A stretch of DNA of 64,000 nt from Lacisediminimonas profundi (lineage in GTDB: Bacteria; Pseudomonadota; Gammaproteobacteria; Burkholderiales; Burkholderiaceae_D), in the NCBI RefSeq assembly GCF_008831265.1, contig NZ_VTTH01000001.1, positions 682,001-746,000 on the forward strand, in the 5' to 3' direction. Positions 1-9,776 of the stretch are shown in pieces. Under the pieces are notes generated by a model, which was given only the letters and a program-made list of their open reading frames with translations, ran no database searches and was not told the origin of the DNA. Numbering within the stretch: position 1 is the stretch's first letter; each line of letters starts with the position of its first letter. Made by a program: the position numbers and the translations under genes.

Positions 1-151
1 TGGCATCAAGGTCTATGTCGACCCGAAGAGCCTGCCCTATGTAGACGGCACCGAACTCGACTTCGCGCGCGAGGGTCTGAACGAAGGCTTCCGCTTCAAC
101 AATCCGAACGTCAAGGACGAGTGCGGCTGCGGCGAAAGCTTCCGCATCTGA
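1..151 (+). CDS. iscA: Iron-sulfur cluster assembly protein IscA (C-terminal part)
   Basis: The gene runs in from outside the window. Reading from base 2 gives about 49 residues of an A-type Fe-S carrier ending in [11 protein letters not shown]. The CGCG motif holds the two C-terminal cysteines that, with an upstream one off the window, bind the cluster or iron in the IscA/HesB family. It is followed in the same direction by hscB, hscA, fdx and iscX, the standard isc operon order, so IscA is preferred over ErpA or SufA. ErpA is the main alternative because only the conserved tail is visible. Confidence 0.88.
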   Translation, partial: GIKVYVDPKSLPYVDGTELDFAREGLNEGFRFNNPNVKDECGCGESFRI

Positions 152-208
152 GACTACGCCCGCACTGACATGCGGGCGTAGTGCGGGCGTCGCGCGTTCC
201 AGGGTCAT

Positions 209-724
209 ATGCAAAACCATTTCGAGCTGTTCCATCTTCCCCAGCGTTTCTCGCTCGACCTGCAATCGCTGGACGAGGCGTACCGCGAGGTGCAGAACCA
301 GGTCCACCCGGACAAGTTCGCCACCGCGCCGGATGCGGAGCGGCGGGTCGCCATGCAATGGGCCACCCGCGCCAACGAGGCCTACCTGACCCTGAAAAAT
401 CCGTACAAGCGCGCTGCCTATCTGTGCGAGCTGCACGGCGTCGACCTTGAAATCGAATCGAACACGGCAATGCCGCGCGAATTCCTGATCCAGCAAATGG
501 ATTGGCGCGAGTCACTGGATGACGCGCGCCAGTCGCGCAATATCGATGCGCTCGAAAACCTGGCAGACGAACTGCAGGCGACCGTCAAGCAGCATCTGGT
601 GCGGGTTGGCGCGCACCTGGAAGCAGACGACTATGATGCAGCTGCGCAAGGTGTGCGCCAGCTGATGTTCCTTGAAAAATTCGGCAGTGAGGTCGCTCGT
701 GTGGTCGACAGCCTGGCGGACTGA
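209..724 (+). CDS. hscB: Fe-S cluster co-chaperone HscB
   Basis: A 171-residue J-domain protein, the usual HscB length. The N-terminal J-domain carries the HPD tripeptide at residues 33-35 (QVHPDKF), which stimulates the ATPase of the partner Hsp70. The C-terminal helical domain (about 90-171) is the part that binds the scaffold IscU in this family. The gene lies between iscA and hscA and ends 11 bases before hscA, as expected for a co-chaperone/chaperone pair that releases clusters from IscU. The start is the ATG in AGGGTCATATG. Confidence 0.95.
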   Translation: MQNHFELFHLPQRFSLDLQSLDEAYREVQNQVHPDKFATAPDAERRVAMQWATRANEAYLTLKNPYKRAAYLCELHGVDLEIESNTAMPREFLIQQMDWRESLDDARQSRNIDALENLADELQATVKQHLVRVGAHLEADDYDAAAQGVRQLMFLEKFGSEVARVVDSLAD

Positions 725-735
725 CCTGACGACCT

Positions 736-2601
736 ATGGCACTACTGCAAATTTCCGAACCCGGCATGTCCACGGCTCCGCACCAGCGGCGGCTGGCGGT
801 CGGCATTGACCTTGGCACCACCAATTCGCTGGTGGCGACGGTGCGCAACAGCATCCCTGAAGTGCTGGACGACGAGGACGGCCATCCGATGTTGCCGTCC
901 GTGGTGCGCTACCTGCCCGACGGCAACGCGCACATTGGCTACAAGGCCATGTCCGCGCAGACTACCGATCCGCGCAACACGGTGGTGTCGGTCAAGCGCT
1001 TCATGGGACGCGGGCTGAAGGACATCGCCCACGCCGAGAACCTTCCCTACGATTTCGTCGATGCGCCCGGCATGGTCCAGGTGCGCACGGTTGCGGGGGT
1101 AAAGAGCCCGGTCGAAATCTCGGCCCAGATACTGGCCTCGCTGCGCCAGCGCGCAGAGGATGCGCTGGGTGACGATATCGTCGGCGCGGTGATCACCGTG
1201 CCGGCATATTTTGACGATGCGCAGCGGCAGGCAACCAAGGATGCGGCCCAGCTGGCTGGCCTGAACGTATTGCGCTTGCTGAACGAGCCGACCGCGGCCG
1301 CCATTGCCTATGGACTGGACCAGGAACCGGAAGGCGTGTTCGCCATCTTCGATCTCGGTGGCGGCACTTTCGATATTTCCATCCTGCGGCTGACCCGCGG
1401 CGTGTTCGAAGTGCTCGCAACCGGCGGCGATTCGGCGCTGGGCGGCGACGATTTCGACCATCGCCTGTTTTGCTGGATCATCGAGCAAGCCAACCTGGCG
1501 CCGCTGTCGGATGAAGATACCCGGCTGCTGATGGTGAAGGCGCGCGAGGCCAAGGAACTGCTGTCGACAATGGCGGAAACGCATATCGACGCCGCCCTCG
1601 GATCGGGCGAGGAAGTGCACCTGGCGATTTCGGCGCAGACCTTTGTCCAGATCACCCAGCACCTGATCGCCAAGACCATGACGCCAACGCGCCGCGCGCT
1701 GCGCGATGCCGGCCTGACGGCCGACGATATCGACGGCGTGGTGCTGGTCGGCGGCGCAACCCGCATGCCCCAGCTGCGCCGCGCGGTGGCCGAATTTTTC
1801 GGGAAGACGCCGCTGGCCAATATCGATCCCGACAAGGTGGTCGCCTTGGGCGCTGCAATCCAGGCCAACCTACTGGCGGGCAATCGTGCTCCCGGCGACG
1901 ACTGGCTGCTGCTGGACGTGATTCCGCTGTCGCTGGGTATCGAGACCATGGGCGGACTGGTCGAGAAAGTCATTCCGCGCAATTCCACGATTCCGTGCGC
2001 GCGGGCGCAGGAATTCACCACGTTCAAGGATGGCCAGACGGCGATGGCGATCCATGTGGTGCAGGGCGAGCGCGAACTGGTCACCGACTGCCGTTCGCTG
2101 GCCCGTTTCGAGTTGCGCGGCATTCCGCCGATGGCGGCGGGCGCTGCCCGCATCAAGGTCACCTATCAGGTCGACGCCGATGGCCTGCTGTCGGTGTCGG
2201 CCCGCGAACTGCATTCCGGCGTCGAGTCGTCGATCGTGGTCAAGCCCTCGTATGGCTTGAGCGACGACCAGGTGGCGCAGATGCTGCAGGATTCATTCAA
2301 GTCGGCCGATATCGACATGAAGCTGCGCGCCTTGCGTGAAGAACAGGTCGATGCCGAGCGCATCGTGCTGGCCACGCAATCGGCGCTCGATGCCGATGCC
2401 AGCCTGCTCAGCGAAGAAGAGCGGCAGGCAGTCGAGCAGCTGATTGCCGACGTCCGTGCGAAGGTGGCCGGTGACGATCACCTGGCGATCAAGGCAGCGG
2501 TGGATGCGCTGGCACATGGCACTGAGGAATTCGCCGCGCGCCGGATGGACCGCAGCGTGCGCCGCGCCTTGACCGGCAAGAAGCTGGACGAACTGGCTTA
2601 G
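736..2601 (+). CDS. hscA: Fe-S assembly chaperone HscA (Hsp70 family)
   Basis: A 621-residue specialised Hsp70. The nucleotide-binding domain opens with GIDLGTTNS (about residues 23-31) and has the phosphate-2 motif [10 protein letters not shown] and the adenosine motif [11 protein letters not shown]. The substrate-binding domain follows from about residue 390. The length and the position between hscB and fdx mark it as HscA, not DnaK. It works with HscB on the LPPVK motif of IscU. An in-frame ATG at codon 11 (766) is an alternative start; neither has a clear ribosome site. Confidence 0.96.
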   Translation: MALLQISEPGMSTAPHQRRLAVGIDLGTTNSLVATVRNSIPEVLDDEDGHPMLPSVVRYLPDGNAHIGYKAMSAQTTDPRNTVVSVKRFMGRGLKDIAHAENLPYDFVDAPGMVQVRTVAGVKSPVEISAQILASLRQRAEDALGDDIVGAVITVPAYFDDAQRQATKDAAQLAGLNVLRLLNEPTAAAIAYGLDQEPEGVFAIFDLGGGTFDISILRLTRGVFEVLATGGDSALGGDDFDHRLFCWIIEQANLAPLSDEDTRLLMVKAREAKELLSTMAETHIDAALGSGEEVHLAISAQTFVQITQHLIAKTMTPTRRALRDAGLTADDIDGVVLVGGATRMPQLRRAVAEFFGKTPLANIDPDKVVALGAAIQANLLAGNRAPGDDWLLLDVIPLSLGIETMGGLVEKVIPRNSTIPCARAQEFTTFKDGQTAMAIHVVQGERELVTDCRSLARFELRGIPPMAAGAARIKVTYQVDADGLLSVSARELHSGVESSIVVKPSYGLSDDQVAQMLQDSFKSADIDMKLRALREEQVDAERIVLATQSALDADASLLSEEERQAVEQLIADVRAKVAGDDHLAIKAAVDALAHGTEEFAARRMDRSVRRALTGKKLDELA

Positions 2602-2687
2602 GCGAGCCGACCGGCAGGGCGCTTGGCGCCAGGCGGTCAGGCTGTCACGCCGGCTACATTACAACCCCCGAATCCAAAAGGAAGATC

Positions 2688-3026
2688 GTGCCGCAAATCG
2701 TCGTACTCCCCCACGCCACCCTCTGCCCCGAAGGCGCTGTCCTTGAAGCGCCAGCCGGCCGCTCGGTGTGCGACGTCCTGCTGGACAACGACATCGAGAT
2801 CGAGCACGCCTGCGAAAAATCCTGCGCCTGCACCACCTGCCACATCGTCGTGCGCGAAGGTTTCGATTCGCTCAACGAGCAGCTCGAAAAGGAAGAAGAC
2901 CTGCTCGATATGGCCTGGGGACTGGAATCGACCTCCCGCCTGTCATGCCAGGCCCTGGTCGGTGAAGAAGACCTGGTGATCGAGATACCGAAGTACACGA
3001 TCAACCACGCCCGCGAAAACGGCTGA
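2688..3026 (+). CDS. fdx: ISC-type [2Fe-2S] ferredoxin
   Basis: A 112-residue ferredoxin. Cysteines 42, 48, 51 and 87 match the four cluster ligands of E. coli Fdx, and Cys46 is the extra conserved cysteine (ACEKSCACTTC). It supplies electrons during Fe-S cluster assembly. The start is a GTG eight bases after an AAGGAAGA ribosome site. It sits in the isc operon, 86 bases after hscA and just before iscX. Confidence 0.96.
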   Translation: MPQIVVLPHATLCPEGAVLEAPAGRSVCDVLLDNDIEIEHACEKSCACTTCHIVVREGFDSLNEQLEKEEDLLDMAWGLESTSRLSCQALVGEEDLVIEIPKYTINHARENG

Positions 3027-3037
3027 GGAGAGCAGTG

Positions 3038-3241
3038 ATGAGATGGACCGATGTGACGCAAATCGCGGAAGACCTGAACGACAAATATCCGGATGTAGAC
3101 CCGAAGACGGTGCGCTTTGTCGACCTGCACAACTGGGTGCTCGGGCTGGATGGCTTCGACGATGACCCCACCCGCGGCGGCGAGCGGGTACTGGAAGCGA
3201 TACAGGCGGCGTGGATAGAAGAGGGCGACGCGGACGCGTAA
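3038..3241 (+). CDS. iscX: Fe-S assembly protein IscX
   Basis: A 67-residue acidic protein starting MRWTDVTQIAEDLNDKYPD, with the WVLGLDGFDDDP and AIQAAWIEE blocks typical of IscX/YfhJ, an iron-binding modulator of the cysteine desulfurase IscS. It is the last gene of the isc operon. A GTG directly before the ATG (3035) would add one residue; the ATG has the better distance to GAGGAGAG at the end of fdx. Confidence 0.93.
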   Translation: MRWTDVTQIAEDLNDKYPDVDPKTVRFVDLHNWVLGLDGFDDDPTRGGERVLEAIQAAWIEEGDADA

Positions 3242-3304
3242 GGGGCGGTTTGGCGCGTGGAGCTGAGCACGCCGGGAAGGCTCCCTACGCCGCACGCCAA
3301 GAAT

Positions 3305-3331
3305 GCTCCCTCCCCTTGAAAGGGAGCGAGC
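3305..3331. repeat. REP-like hairpin, copy 1
   Basis: An inverted repeat whose arm GCTCCCTCCC reads back as GGGAGCGAGC around CTTGAAA. One base of the right arm differs from the copies at 20710-20736 and 47299-47325. The flanks hold fragments of the longer outer arm (ACGCCGCACGCC). It lies 64 bases after iscX, where it may end isc transcription. The rest of the gap to 3506 shows no gene. Confidence 0.8.
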
Positions 3332-3506
3332 TATCGTAGCGAGTTTCCGCTACCTCGAAATCGATTCCCAACACTCCCCCAGACTATTAACGTACGTCTC
3401 CTGATTTTTCGACTATGTTGAACTGGGTCAGGTCCCTGCCCTGCTGATCCCGCGGCCACCGGCGTTATCGTTCCCTGACACCCACCGCACCGTCAGGGAG
3501 GCAGCC

Positions 3507-5108
3507 ATGCCAGACAAGAACGCCCGGTTCAAGCCCATCATCTATGTCCGCGGCTACGCGATGAGCGCAGCCGAGATCGACGATACCACCGCCGACCCCT
3601 TCTGCGGCTTCAACCTCGGTTCCACCGTCTATCGCGCCGTGCCGGAGCGGGACCGGCCGCCCCGCAAGTACATCTTCGAATCGCCGCTGCTCAGGCTGGT
3701 CTCCGACTTCGGCTACCAGGATGTGTACGAGGACGGCTACGACATCATGGACCCCGAATGGGCGGAAAATGCCGATAACCGGATCGCGCGCCGCTCGATC
3801 ATCATCTTCCGCTACTACGATGAAGCATCGCGCTTGCTCGGTACCGGCGAACTGCCGCCAATCGAACTTTTCGCCACGCAGCTCGGCAAGCTGATCCTGC
3901 GCGTTCGCGACCTGGCCTGTGCCAATCCGGACAACAAGCTGACTCCTGACACCTTCCGTTGCTATCTGGTGGCCCATTCGATGGGCGGCCTGGTGTGTCG
4001 CGCTTTCCTGCAAAATCCGCAACTCGACACCGGCAACGCCCACCAACTGGTCGACAAGTTCTTCAGTTACGCCACGCCGCACAACGGTATCGACGTCGCC
4101 GGCATCAATGTCCCCGGCTGGCTTGCCAGGGCCGACATCAACAACTTCAACCGTGACAAGATGGCTCGGTACCTGAATGTCGAACGTGCCTGGTCGGGAA
4201 CTGGCCGGGTCGACTGGATTTCTGAAGACCGCTTTCCACCTGAGCGCGTGTTCTGCATGGTGGGCTCCAATCGGCTCGATTACGAAGTCGCGTTCGGCTT
4301 GGCGCGCACCTTTGTCGGCCATGGCAGCGATGGCCTGGTGCGGATAGAGAACGCCACCTTGCATGGTTGGAGCGAGACGCAGGGCAAGGGCGTGCCGTGC
4401 GCAAAGGCTTATGCATATCGCGCGCATTCCGGCTATTTCGGGATCGTCAACAGTGAAGAGGCCTATCAGAACCTGACGCGCTTCCTGTTTGGCGACGTGC
4501 GGGTAGACCTGTGGCTGGATGTGCAGCAGATCCGCCTGCCGGATGCGGTCGAGCAGCAGGAGAAGCAGGGGCAAGAGATCAATGCGCTGTATCAGTTCGA
4601 GGTGATGGCCTCGCCGCGCGGCAAGCTGTGGTACCTGACCCGCCGCACGGCCGAGGAGGACTCGGTCGCCTGCCTGATGCACAAGGCATGGATGACCGAT
4701 CGCGCCAACAATCAGTCGCTGTTCGTGTCATCGGTGTTCCTGGCCAATAGCGCGCGGGTCAATCCGAAGCGCCGCTCGCTGGCCTACAGCATGACGCTGG
4801 GCGTGCGCGTGCCTGACTACGAGATTGACCGCAAGCTGTGGATCAACGAGCACTATGAGGGCGGGTACCTGTTCCGCGATTCGCTGGTGATCGAACTGGT
4901 GCCGCCGCGCAATGCCGGCGAGGCGTGGCGGGTGAAGTATGCGTGGCAGGGCAGCGGGGTGAGCGTGGCCGATACCGAGGTCGAGGCAGTGGTGCTGGAC
5001 AAGGGCAGGGTAGAAGTATCGATTCCGTTCGGGACCGATGCCGCGCCCGGGATCAAGGGCGCGGTGAGGCTGATCGCTTCGGGGTGGAATGTGGGCGCGG
5101 ACGATTGA
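3507..5108 (+). CDS. Alpha/beta-hydrolase, lipase/PGAP1-like
   Basis: A 533-residue protein without signal peptide or membrane segment. The N-terminal half looks like an alpha/beta-hydrolase: a first strand KPIIYVRGYAMS and the nucleophile elbow AHSMGG with Ser158, followed by YATPHNGIDVAG, which is typical of triacylglycerol-lipase or PGAP1-like esterases. The C-terminal third (about 335-533) shows no domain I recognise. The ribosome site AGGGAGG precedes the ATG. The gene stands alone and converges with the next gene on a shared hairpin. The substrate cannot be read from sequence. Confidence 0.75.
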   Translation: MPDKNARFKPIIYVRGYAMSAAEIDDTTADPFCGFNLGSTVYRAVPERDRPPRKYIFESPLLRLVSDFGYQDVYEDGYDIMDPEWAENADNRIARRSIIIFRYYDEASRLLGTGELPPIELFATQLGKLILRVRDLACANPDNKLTPDTFRCYLVAHSMGGLVCRAFLQNPQLDTGNAHQLVDKFFSYATPHNGIDVAGINVPGWLARADINNFNRDKMARYLNVERAWSGTGRVDWISEDRFPPERVFCMVGSNRLDYEVAFGLARTFVGHGSDGLVRIENATLHGWSETQGKGVPCAKAYAYRAHSGYFGIVNSEEAYQNLTRFLFGDVRVDLWLDVQQIRLPDAVEQQEKQGQEINALYQFEVMASPRGKLWYLTRRTAEEDSVACLMHKAWMTDRANNQSLFVSSVFLANSARVNPKRRSLAYSMTLGVRVPDYEIDRKLWINEHYEGGYLFRDSLVIELVPPRNAGEAWRVKYAWQGSGVSVADTEVEAVVLDKGRVEVSIPFGTDAAPGIKGAVRLIASGWNVGADD

Positions 5109-5134
5109 TGCCGGTCCCGGAGATCGAATGAAAA

Positions 5135-5164
5135 AGGGCCGCCAGCATCATGCTTGGCGGCCCT
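5135..5164. terminator. Bidirectional hairpin terminator
   Basis: A 10-bp perfect stem AGGGCCGCCA/TGGCGGCCCT around a 10-nt loop. A run of five A precedes it on the plus strand, giving a T run on the minus strand, so it is an intrinsic terminator for the minus-strand gene and a weaker one for the hydrolase gene. Confidence 0.85.
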
Positions 5165-5190
5165 TCATCTCAACTGCTCAGGGAGTGGTA

Positions 5191-5964
5191 TCAGGCGCCA
5201 GCCTGCAGATAACCATCGACCACTCGTACCCGGTCGCCTGCATTCCAGTTCGGCTGGCTGTTGTACGGGAAGGTGCGTACCTGGCCATCTTCCATCCGCA
5301 CGCGAACCTGGTAGGTAGTGGTCGTGCGGGTGCGCTTTTCGACCTCGTTGCCGGCATAGCCACCGCCGACAGCGCCGGCAATCGTGGCCAGCGTGCGGCC
5401 GTTGCCGCCACCGACCTGGTTACCGAGCAGGCCGCCCAGCACTGCGCCGCCGACTACGCCGACACCCGAGGGTGCGGCAGGCTGGCTGGCAATTGCCCGC
5501 ACCGATTCGACCCGGCCGCATTCATGGCAAACCGGCGCCTGGGCTATCTGCTGCGGCGGCGGCGCATATACCTGCGCGGGAGCAGGATTGGTCACGGCCG
5601 GATACGAGGAAGGAGCAGGCGGCGGTGCGTAAACCTGCGGGCTGTGCTGGGTATTGCTCGTCACTGGCCGCGGCCTGGCGATCTGTTTCGGGGCCGGCTT
5701 GGCTGGCTCGTTGTCCTGGGCCATCGCGTACTTGCTGTCAACGGCTGCGCTTGCGGCGCGTGAAGCGGCGTTGGTGGCCACAGTCGACGGTTCCGGCACC
5801 GGGGCGGCGGACAGCGCAGCCACTGGCGCGGCGGACGGGGCCGATGTGCCATGTGAATTGGGCAGCACGCCAGTAATTGCAGCGACACCAACCAGGCTCA
5901 CCAGGATCACCGATACCGCAGCGGTGGCAACCAGGGGATGTATGCGTTTGGAAGTTGTTTCCAT
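5191..5964 (-). CDS. Glycine-zipper envelope protein
   Basis: A 257-residue protein with an N-terminal membrane anchor (about residues 11-33), a long Ala/Pro-rich linker with two VYAPPP repeats, a CHECG motif (146-150), a glycine-zipper segment (about 168-206, GGAVLGGLLGNQVGGGNG then AGAVGGGYAGNEVEK) and a C-terminal beta module (TTTYQVRVRMEDGQVRTF). This is the layout of the SlyB/17-kDa-antigen-like glycine zipper 2TM family of the cell envelope. No lipobox is visible, so it is probably inner-membrane anchored. The start has GGAGAAC upstream. The role is unknown. Confidence 0.8.
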   Translation of the reverse strand: METTSKRIHPLVATAAVSVILVSLVGVAAITGVLPNSHGTSAPSAAPVAALSAAPVPEPSTVATNAASRAASAAVDSKYAMAQDNEPAKPAPKQIARPRPVTSNTQHSPQVYAPPPAPSSYPAVTNPAPAQVYAPPPQQIAQAPVCHECGRVESVRAIASQPAAPSGVGVVGGAVLGGLLGNQVGGGNGRTLATIAGAVGGGYAGNEVEKRTRTTTTYQVRVRMEDGQVRTFPYNSQPNWNAGDRVRVVDGYLQAGA

Positions 5965-6175
5965 TTTTGTTCTCCAGAGTAGGACACGGGGTTACCGCTG
6001 ATGCAATTATGGGAGGCGGAGAGCGCGGGAAACAGGGGGCAATTGTTTAAGCTGTAAGTGGGTGTAACGCGGATCTGGCCGATCCATCCTTTGCCTTGTA
6101 TCAGGTCAAATGTCAGCTCGCGGCATTGGAGCCAGAGTGGCGGGATCATGGCGGTTGCCCTTCTGCAGAATCCGT

Positions 6176-6493
6176 GGTTTGGTGGTTTGGCGGCTGTTTG
6201 GCTTGCGGTTCGTTTGGCTGGGTTTGATGGCTGTCGTTGTGAAGCCGGGAGACACCCCGGCGGGTGTGTTTCTTTCTTTTGGAAAAAGAAAGAAACCAAA
6301 GAAAAGAAGGTCAACACCCACTTGGCCAACGCCCGCTTCGATAGGCAACCAGACTCGGATGTCTGGGCTAATCCAGTGCGACGTTCGCGAGAGATGATCC
6401 CTCGCCTGTGTGCCGCTTACCTAATCAGCCAACCCCATGAAGTGTCTTATACCGATGCCCGGCGCACCGTTGACTCTTAATGTTTTTCGAAGC
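6176..6493 (+). repeat. Left arm of 318-bp inverted repeat
   Basis: This arm pairs with 6601-6918, leaving a 107-nt spacer (6494-6600). The match is strongest at the outer end (GGTTTGGTGGTTT), in the centre (TTGTGAAGCCGGGAGACACC, CCAGTGCGACGTTCGCGAG) and at the inner end (GTTGACTCT, TTTTCGAAGC), and weak around 6400-6465. The arm holds two small hairpins: ACACCC-CGGC-GGGTGT and a TTCTTTCTTTT/AAAAGAAAGAA stem. Neither arm codes for a convincing protein. The 211 bases before it (5965-6175) show nothing but the leader of the glycine-zipper gene. Confidence 0.85.
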
Positions 6494-6600
6494 TTCAAAC
6501 CGGCGACGGAGGGGATCTGTTCAGGAACAGCAGAGAACAGCAGAAAGTCCCCTGCGATCCCCACTCCCGCTGACAATCGGGCCTCAAGCGCCAATTAGCG

Positions 6601-6918
6601 GCTTCGAAAATAATTGAGAGTCAACGAGCGGTGGTGTGCGGTCGGCGGCATTGAAGCGGGTTGGCTGATCCCGGTCAGAGGCGAACGTGTGGCAGGACCT
6701 TCCTCGCGAACGTCGCACTGGGTTAGCCCAGACATTCGAGTCTGGTTGACTATCGGAGCGGGCGTTGGCCAAGTGGGTTTTGACGGTGGATTTCTTTGGT
6801 GACTTTCTTTTCCAAAAGAAAGTTACACACCCGCCGGGGTGTCTCCCGGCTTCACAACGACAACCACCAAACCCAGCCACACGCCCCGCAAGCCAACGAG
6901 CTCCGAAACCACCAAACC
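6601..6918 (-). repeat. Right arm of 318-bp inverted repeat
   Basis: The reverse complement of the left arm with scattered mismatches and small indels. It repeats the same two internal hairpins (AAAGAAAG with its complement, and ACACCC/GGGTGT). Because the two arms have diverged yet kept the same length, they look like two copies of one repeat family inserted head to head, not a recent duplication. Confidence 0.85.
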
Positions 6919-7039
6919 AACAAACAGCCGCAAAACCGCCAAACCCCCGATATGGGTAAGGATCAGGATTATTACGGGATTGCCTGTGCAGGCCCCGGCA
7001 CGGAAAGACAGTGCCGGTCACGGTCGGAGCGAGAGGACA

Positions 7040-7068
7040 GGTTACGCTGTGGACTACACCGCGTAACC
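7040..7068. terminator. Hairpin downstream of lysS
   Basis: An 8-bp perfect stem GGTTACGC/GCGTAACC whose loop can extend the pairing through GTG/CAC. It lies 16 bases past the lysS stop codon. No T run follows, so termination strength is uncertain. Confidence 0.5.
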
Positions 7069-7084
7069 CGCCATCCCCAAATGC

Positions 7085-8614
7085 CTAGTCTTCCCGACGC
7101 AAATGCGGGAACAGGATCACATCCCGGATGTTCGGGGAGTCGGTGATCAGCATCATCAAGCGGTCGATGCCGATGCCGCAACCGCCGGTCGGGGGCATGC
7201 CGAATTCCAGCGCGCGGATGTAGTCGGCGTCGTAATACATCGCCTCCTCATCCCCCGCATCCTTGGCCGCAACCTGCGCCTGGAAGCGTGCTGCCTGGTC
7301 TTCCGGATCGTTCAGCTCCGAGAAACCGTTGGCGATCTCGCGGCCTGTGATGAACAGCTCGAAACGTTCGGTAATGCCGGGCACCGTGTCCGACGCGCGC
7401 GCCAAGGGCGAGACTTCGACCGGGTAGTCGATGATGTAGGTCGGCTCCCACAGCTGCGCTTCCGCTGTTTCTTCGAACAGTGACAACTGCAGCGCGCCGA
7501 CACCGGAGATGATGTGCGGCTCGACGCCGAATTTCTTCAGCTCCGTGCGCAGGAATTCACCGTCATGCAACTGCTCGTTGGTGTAGTGCGGCGCGAACTT
7601 GTTGATCGCCTCGACGATGGTCATCCGGTGGAACGGCTTGGACAGGTCGAGCGGCCGGCCCTGGTAGGTCAGGTCGGCGGTACCATGCGCGTCGATCGCG
7701 GCCTGGCGGATCACGGCTTCGGTGAAGTCCATCAGCCACTTGTAATCGACGTAGGCGGCGTAGAACTCCATCATCGTGAATTCCGGATTGTGGCGCGGCG
7801 ACACGCCTTCATTGCGGAAGTTGCGATTGACTTCGAACACGCGCTCGAAACCGCCGACCACCAGGCGCTTCAGGTACAGCTCGGGCGCGATGCGCAGGAA
7901 CATTTCCATGTCGAGCGCATTGTGGTGGGTGATGAAAGGCTTGGCCGCGGCGCCGCCGGGGATGGCGTGCAGCATCGGCGTCTCGACTTCCATGAAGCCG
8001 TTGTCGGACATGAACTTGCGGATCGACGACATGCCGGCGGTGCGCGCGCGGAAGGTGCGGCGCGTCTCTTCGCTCATGATCAGGTCGACATAGCGCTGGC
8101 GATAGCGGGTTTCCTGGTCGGCCAGGCCGTGGAACTTGTCCGGCAGCGGACGCAGCGACTTGGTCAGCAGGCGCAGCTTGGTGACCTTGATCGACAGCTC
8201 GTTGGTCTTGGTCTTGAACAGGGTGCCTTCGGCGCCGAGTATGTCGCCCATGTCGTAGTGCTTGAACGCCTCGTGCGCGGCTTCGCCGGTCAGCTCGTTG
8301 GTGATATAGAGCTGGATGCGGCCCTCGGCATTCAGGCCGGAATTGTCCTGGATGGTGGCGAACGAGGCCTTGCCCATCACGCGTTTCAACATCATGCGGC
8401 CGGCAACCACGACATGCACCTTCTCGGCTTCCAGCGCCTCGCGCTCGGCCGGGCCGTATTGCTCTTGCAGTGCCACTGCCTTGTGCTGCGGACGGAAATC
8501 GTTCGGAAAGGCGATGCCCTGCTGGCGCAACGCGCTCAGCTTGGCGCGGCGTTCGGCGATGATCGTGTTTTCGTCTTTTTCATCCGTCACGGCGGAGTAT
8601 TTGTCGGTCATCAT
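7085..8614 (-). CDS. lysS: Lysyl-tRNA synthetase, class II
   Basis: A 509-residue class II lysyl-tRNA synthetase. The N-terminal OB-fold anticodon-binding domain covers about 60-160. Motif 2 is [20 protein letters not shown] and motif 3 is [12 protein letters not shown] near the C-terminus. The length and domain order match the bacterial LysS standard. It follows prfB by three bases on the same strand, the classical prfB-lysS operon. ATG ATG opens the gene; the ribosome site is weak (AAGGCG), which suggests coupling to prfB translation. Confidence 0.97.
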   Translation of the reverse strand: MMTDKYSAVTDEKDENTIIAERRAKLSALRQQGIAFPNDFRPQHKAVALQEQYGPAEREALEAEKVHVVVAGRMMLKRVMGKASFATIQDNSGLNAEGRIQLYITNELTGEAAHEAFKHYDMGDILGAEGTLFKTKTNELSIKVTKLRLLTKSLRPLPDKFHGLADQETRYRQRYVDLIMSEETRRTFRARTAGMSSIRKFMSDNGFMEVETPMLHAIPGGAAAKPFITHHNALDMEMFLRIAPELYLKRLVVGGFERVFEVNRNFRNEGVSPRHNPEFTMMEFYAAYVDYKWLMDFTEAVIRQAAIDAHGTADLTYQGRPLDLSKPFHRMTIVEAINKFAPHYTNEQLHDGEFLRTELKKFGVEPHIISGVGALQLSLFEETAEAQLWEPTYIIDYPVEVSPLARASDTVPGITERFELFITGREIANGFSELNDPEDQAARFQAQVAAKDAGDEEAMYYDADYIRALEFGMPPTGGCGIGIDRLMMLITDSPNIRDVILFPHLRRED

Positions 8615-8617
8615 TTT

Positions 8618-9722
8618 TTAAACGCCTTGTTTCAGTGAAGCGGCGATGAAATCATCGAGGTCGCCATCCAGGACCGACTTGGTGTTGCCGGTCTCGAAGT
8701 TGGTGCGCAGATCCTTGATCCGCGACTGGTCCAGCACGTAGGAGCGGATCTGGTGGCCCCAGCCGACGTCGGTCTTGCTGTCTTCCAGCTTCTGCTGCTC
8801 GGCCATGCGGTTGCGCAACTCGAGTTCGTACAGGCGCGACTTCAGCATTTCCCATGCTTCGGCGCGGTTGCGGTGCTGGCTGCGGTCGTTCTGGCACTGC
8901 ACCACGATGCCGCTGGGCGCATGCGTCAGGCGCACTGCGGAGTCGGTCTTGTTGATGTGCTGGCCGCCGGCGCCCGAGGCGCGGTAGGTGTCGACCCGGA
9001 CATCGGCTGGATTGACCTCGATGTCGATCGACTCATCCACTTCCGGATAAACGAACACGCTGGCGAACGAGGTATGGCGGCCGCCGGCCGAGTCGAACGG
9101 CGACTTGCGCACCAGGCGGTGCACGCCGGTCTCGGTCCGCAGGAAGCCGTAGGCGTAGTCGCCTTCGACCTTCAGCGTTGCGGTCTTGATGCCGGCCACC
9201 TCGCCGTCGGATTGTTCGAGTATCTCGACCTTCCAGCCCTTGCGCTCGCAATAGCGCAGGTACTGGCGCAGCAGCATCGAAGCCCAGTCCTGGGCTTCGG
9301 TGCCGCCGGCGCCGGCCTGGATGTCGACGAAGCAATTGTTCGGGTCCATCGGATTGTTGAACATCCGGCGGAATTCCAGGCCGCCGACCAGCTTGCCGAG
9401 TTCTGCGGCATCCTGTTCGATCGACTCCAGGGTTTCATCGTCCTGTTCCTCGCGCGCCATGGCGAACAGGTCGGAAGCGTCGCGCAGGCCGGATTCGGCC
9501 TTCTGCAGCGCCTCCACGATGGCTTCGAGGGATTTCTTTTCGCGGCCCAGTTCGAGCGCCCGCTTCTGGTCGTTCCAGACGGTGGGGTCTTCGAGTTCCT
9601 GGCTTACTTGTTCGAGTTTCTCCAACTTCACAGCGAAGTCAAAGATACCTCCGAAGTTCAGCTTCCCGGGTGGTAAGGTCCGCCAGCAGGGCGGAGAGGG
9701 AATTCAGGCGTTCAGCTTCCAT
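8618..9722 (-). CDS. prfB: Peptide chain release factor 2, with programmed +1 frameshift
   Basis: The reading frame is split. Codons 1-27 run from the ATG at 9722 to an in-frame UGA (9641-9639); the remaining 340 codons continue in the +1 frame from GAC at 9640. The joined product is 367 residues, close to E. coli RF2 (365). The slippery site is CUU UGA C, preceded by an internal Shine-Dalgarno-like AGG. RF2 marks are the GGQ loop ([14 protein letters not shown]) that triggers peptide release and the SPF tripeptide ([11 protein letters not shown]) that reads UGA/UAA. The frameshift lets RF2 repress its own synthesis. Confidence 0.97.
9638..9653 (-). promoter_or_regulatory. prfB programmed frameshift site
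   Basis: On the minus strand this reads CGGAGGTATCTTTGAC: a Shine-Dalgarno-like GGAGG, three bases, then CTT TGA C. These are the conserved elements of the bacterial RF2 autoregulatory +1 frameshift; low RF2 lets the ribosome slip on CUU past the UGA. Confidence 0.95.
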
Positions 9723-9749
9723 GGTCGGCTCGGTTGAATCAAACCCGAC

Positions 9750-9755
9750 ATTATA
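9750..9755 (-). promoter_or_regulatory. Candidate -10 box of prfB-lysS
   Basis: A perfect TATAAT on the minus strand, 28 bases before the prfB ATG. No good -35 hexamer is found at 17 bases; the sequence there (AGGCCG) overlaps the end of the upstream membrane-protein gene. It suggests prfB-lysS has its own promoter. Confidence 0.55.
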
Positions 9756-9776
9756 GCGTGGGCGGCGGGTTGCGGC

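Noticed and set aside
742-1662. A 306-codon minus-strand frame inside hscA
   Set aside because: It is a shadow of hscA, with no domain, no start signal and Arg/His/Gln-rich composition typical of antisense frames.
6058-6480. Open frames in the inverted-repeat arms (also 6584-7021 minus)
   Set aside because: The two frames share a GCRCEAGRHPGGCV-like stretch only because the DNA arms are repeats. The low-complexity FFWKKKE part is the T-rich hairpin read as protein.
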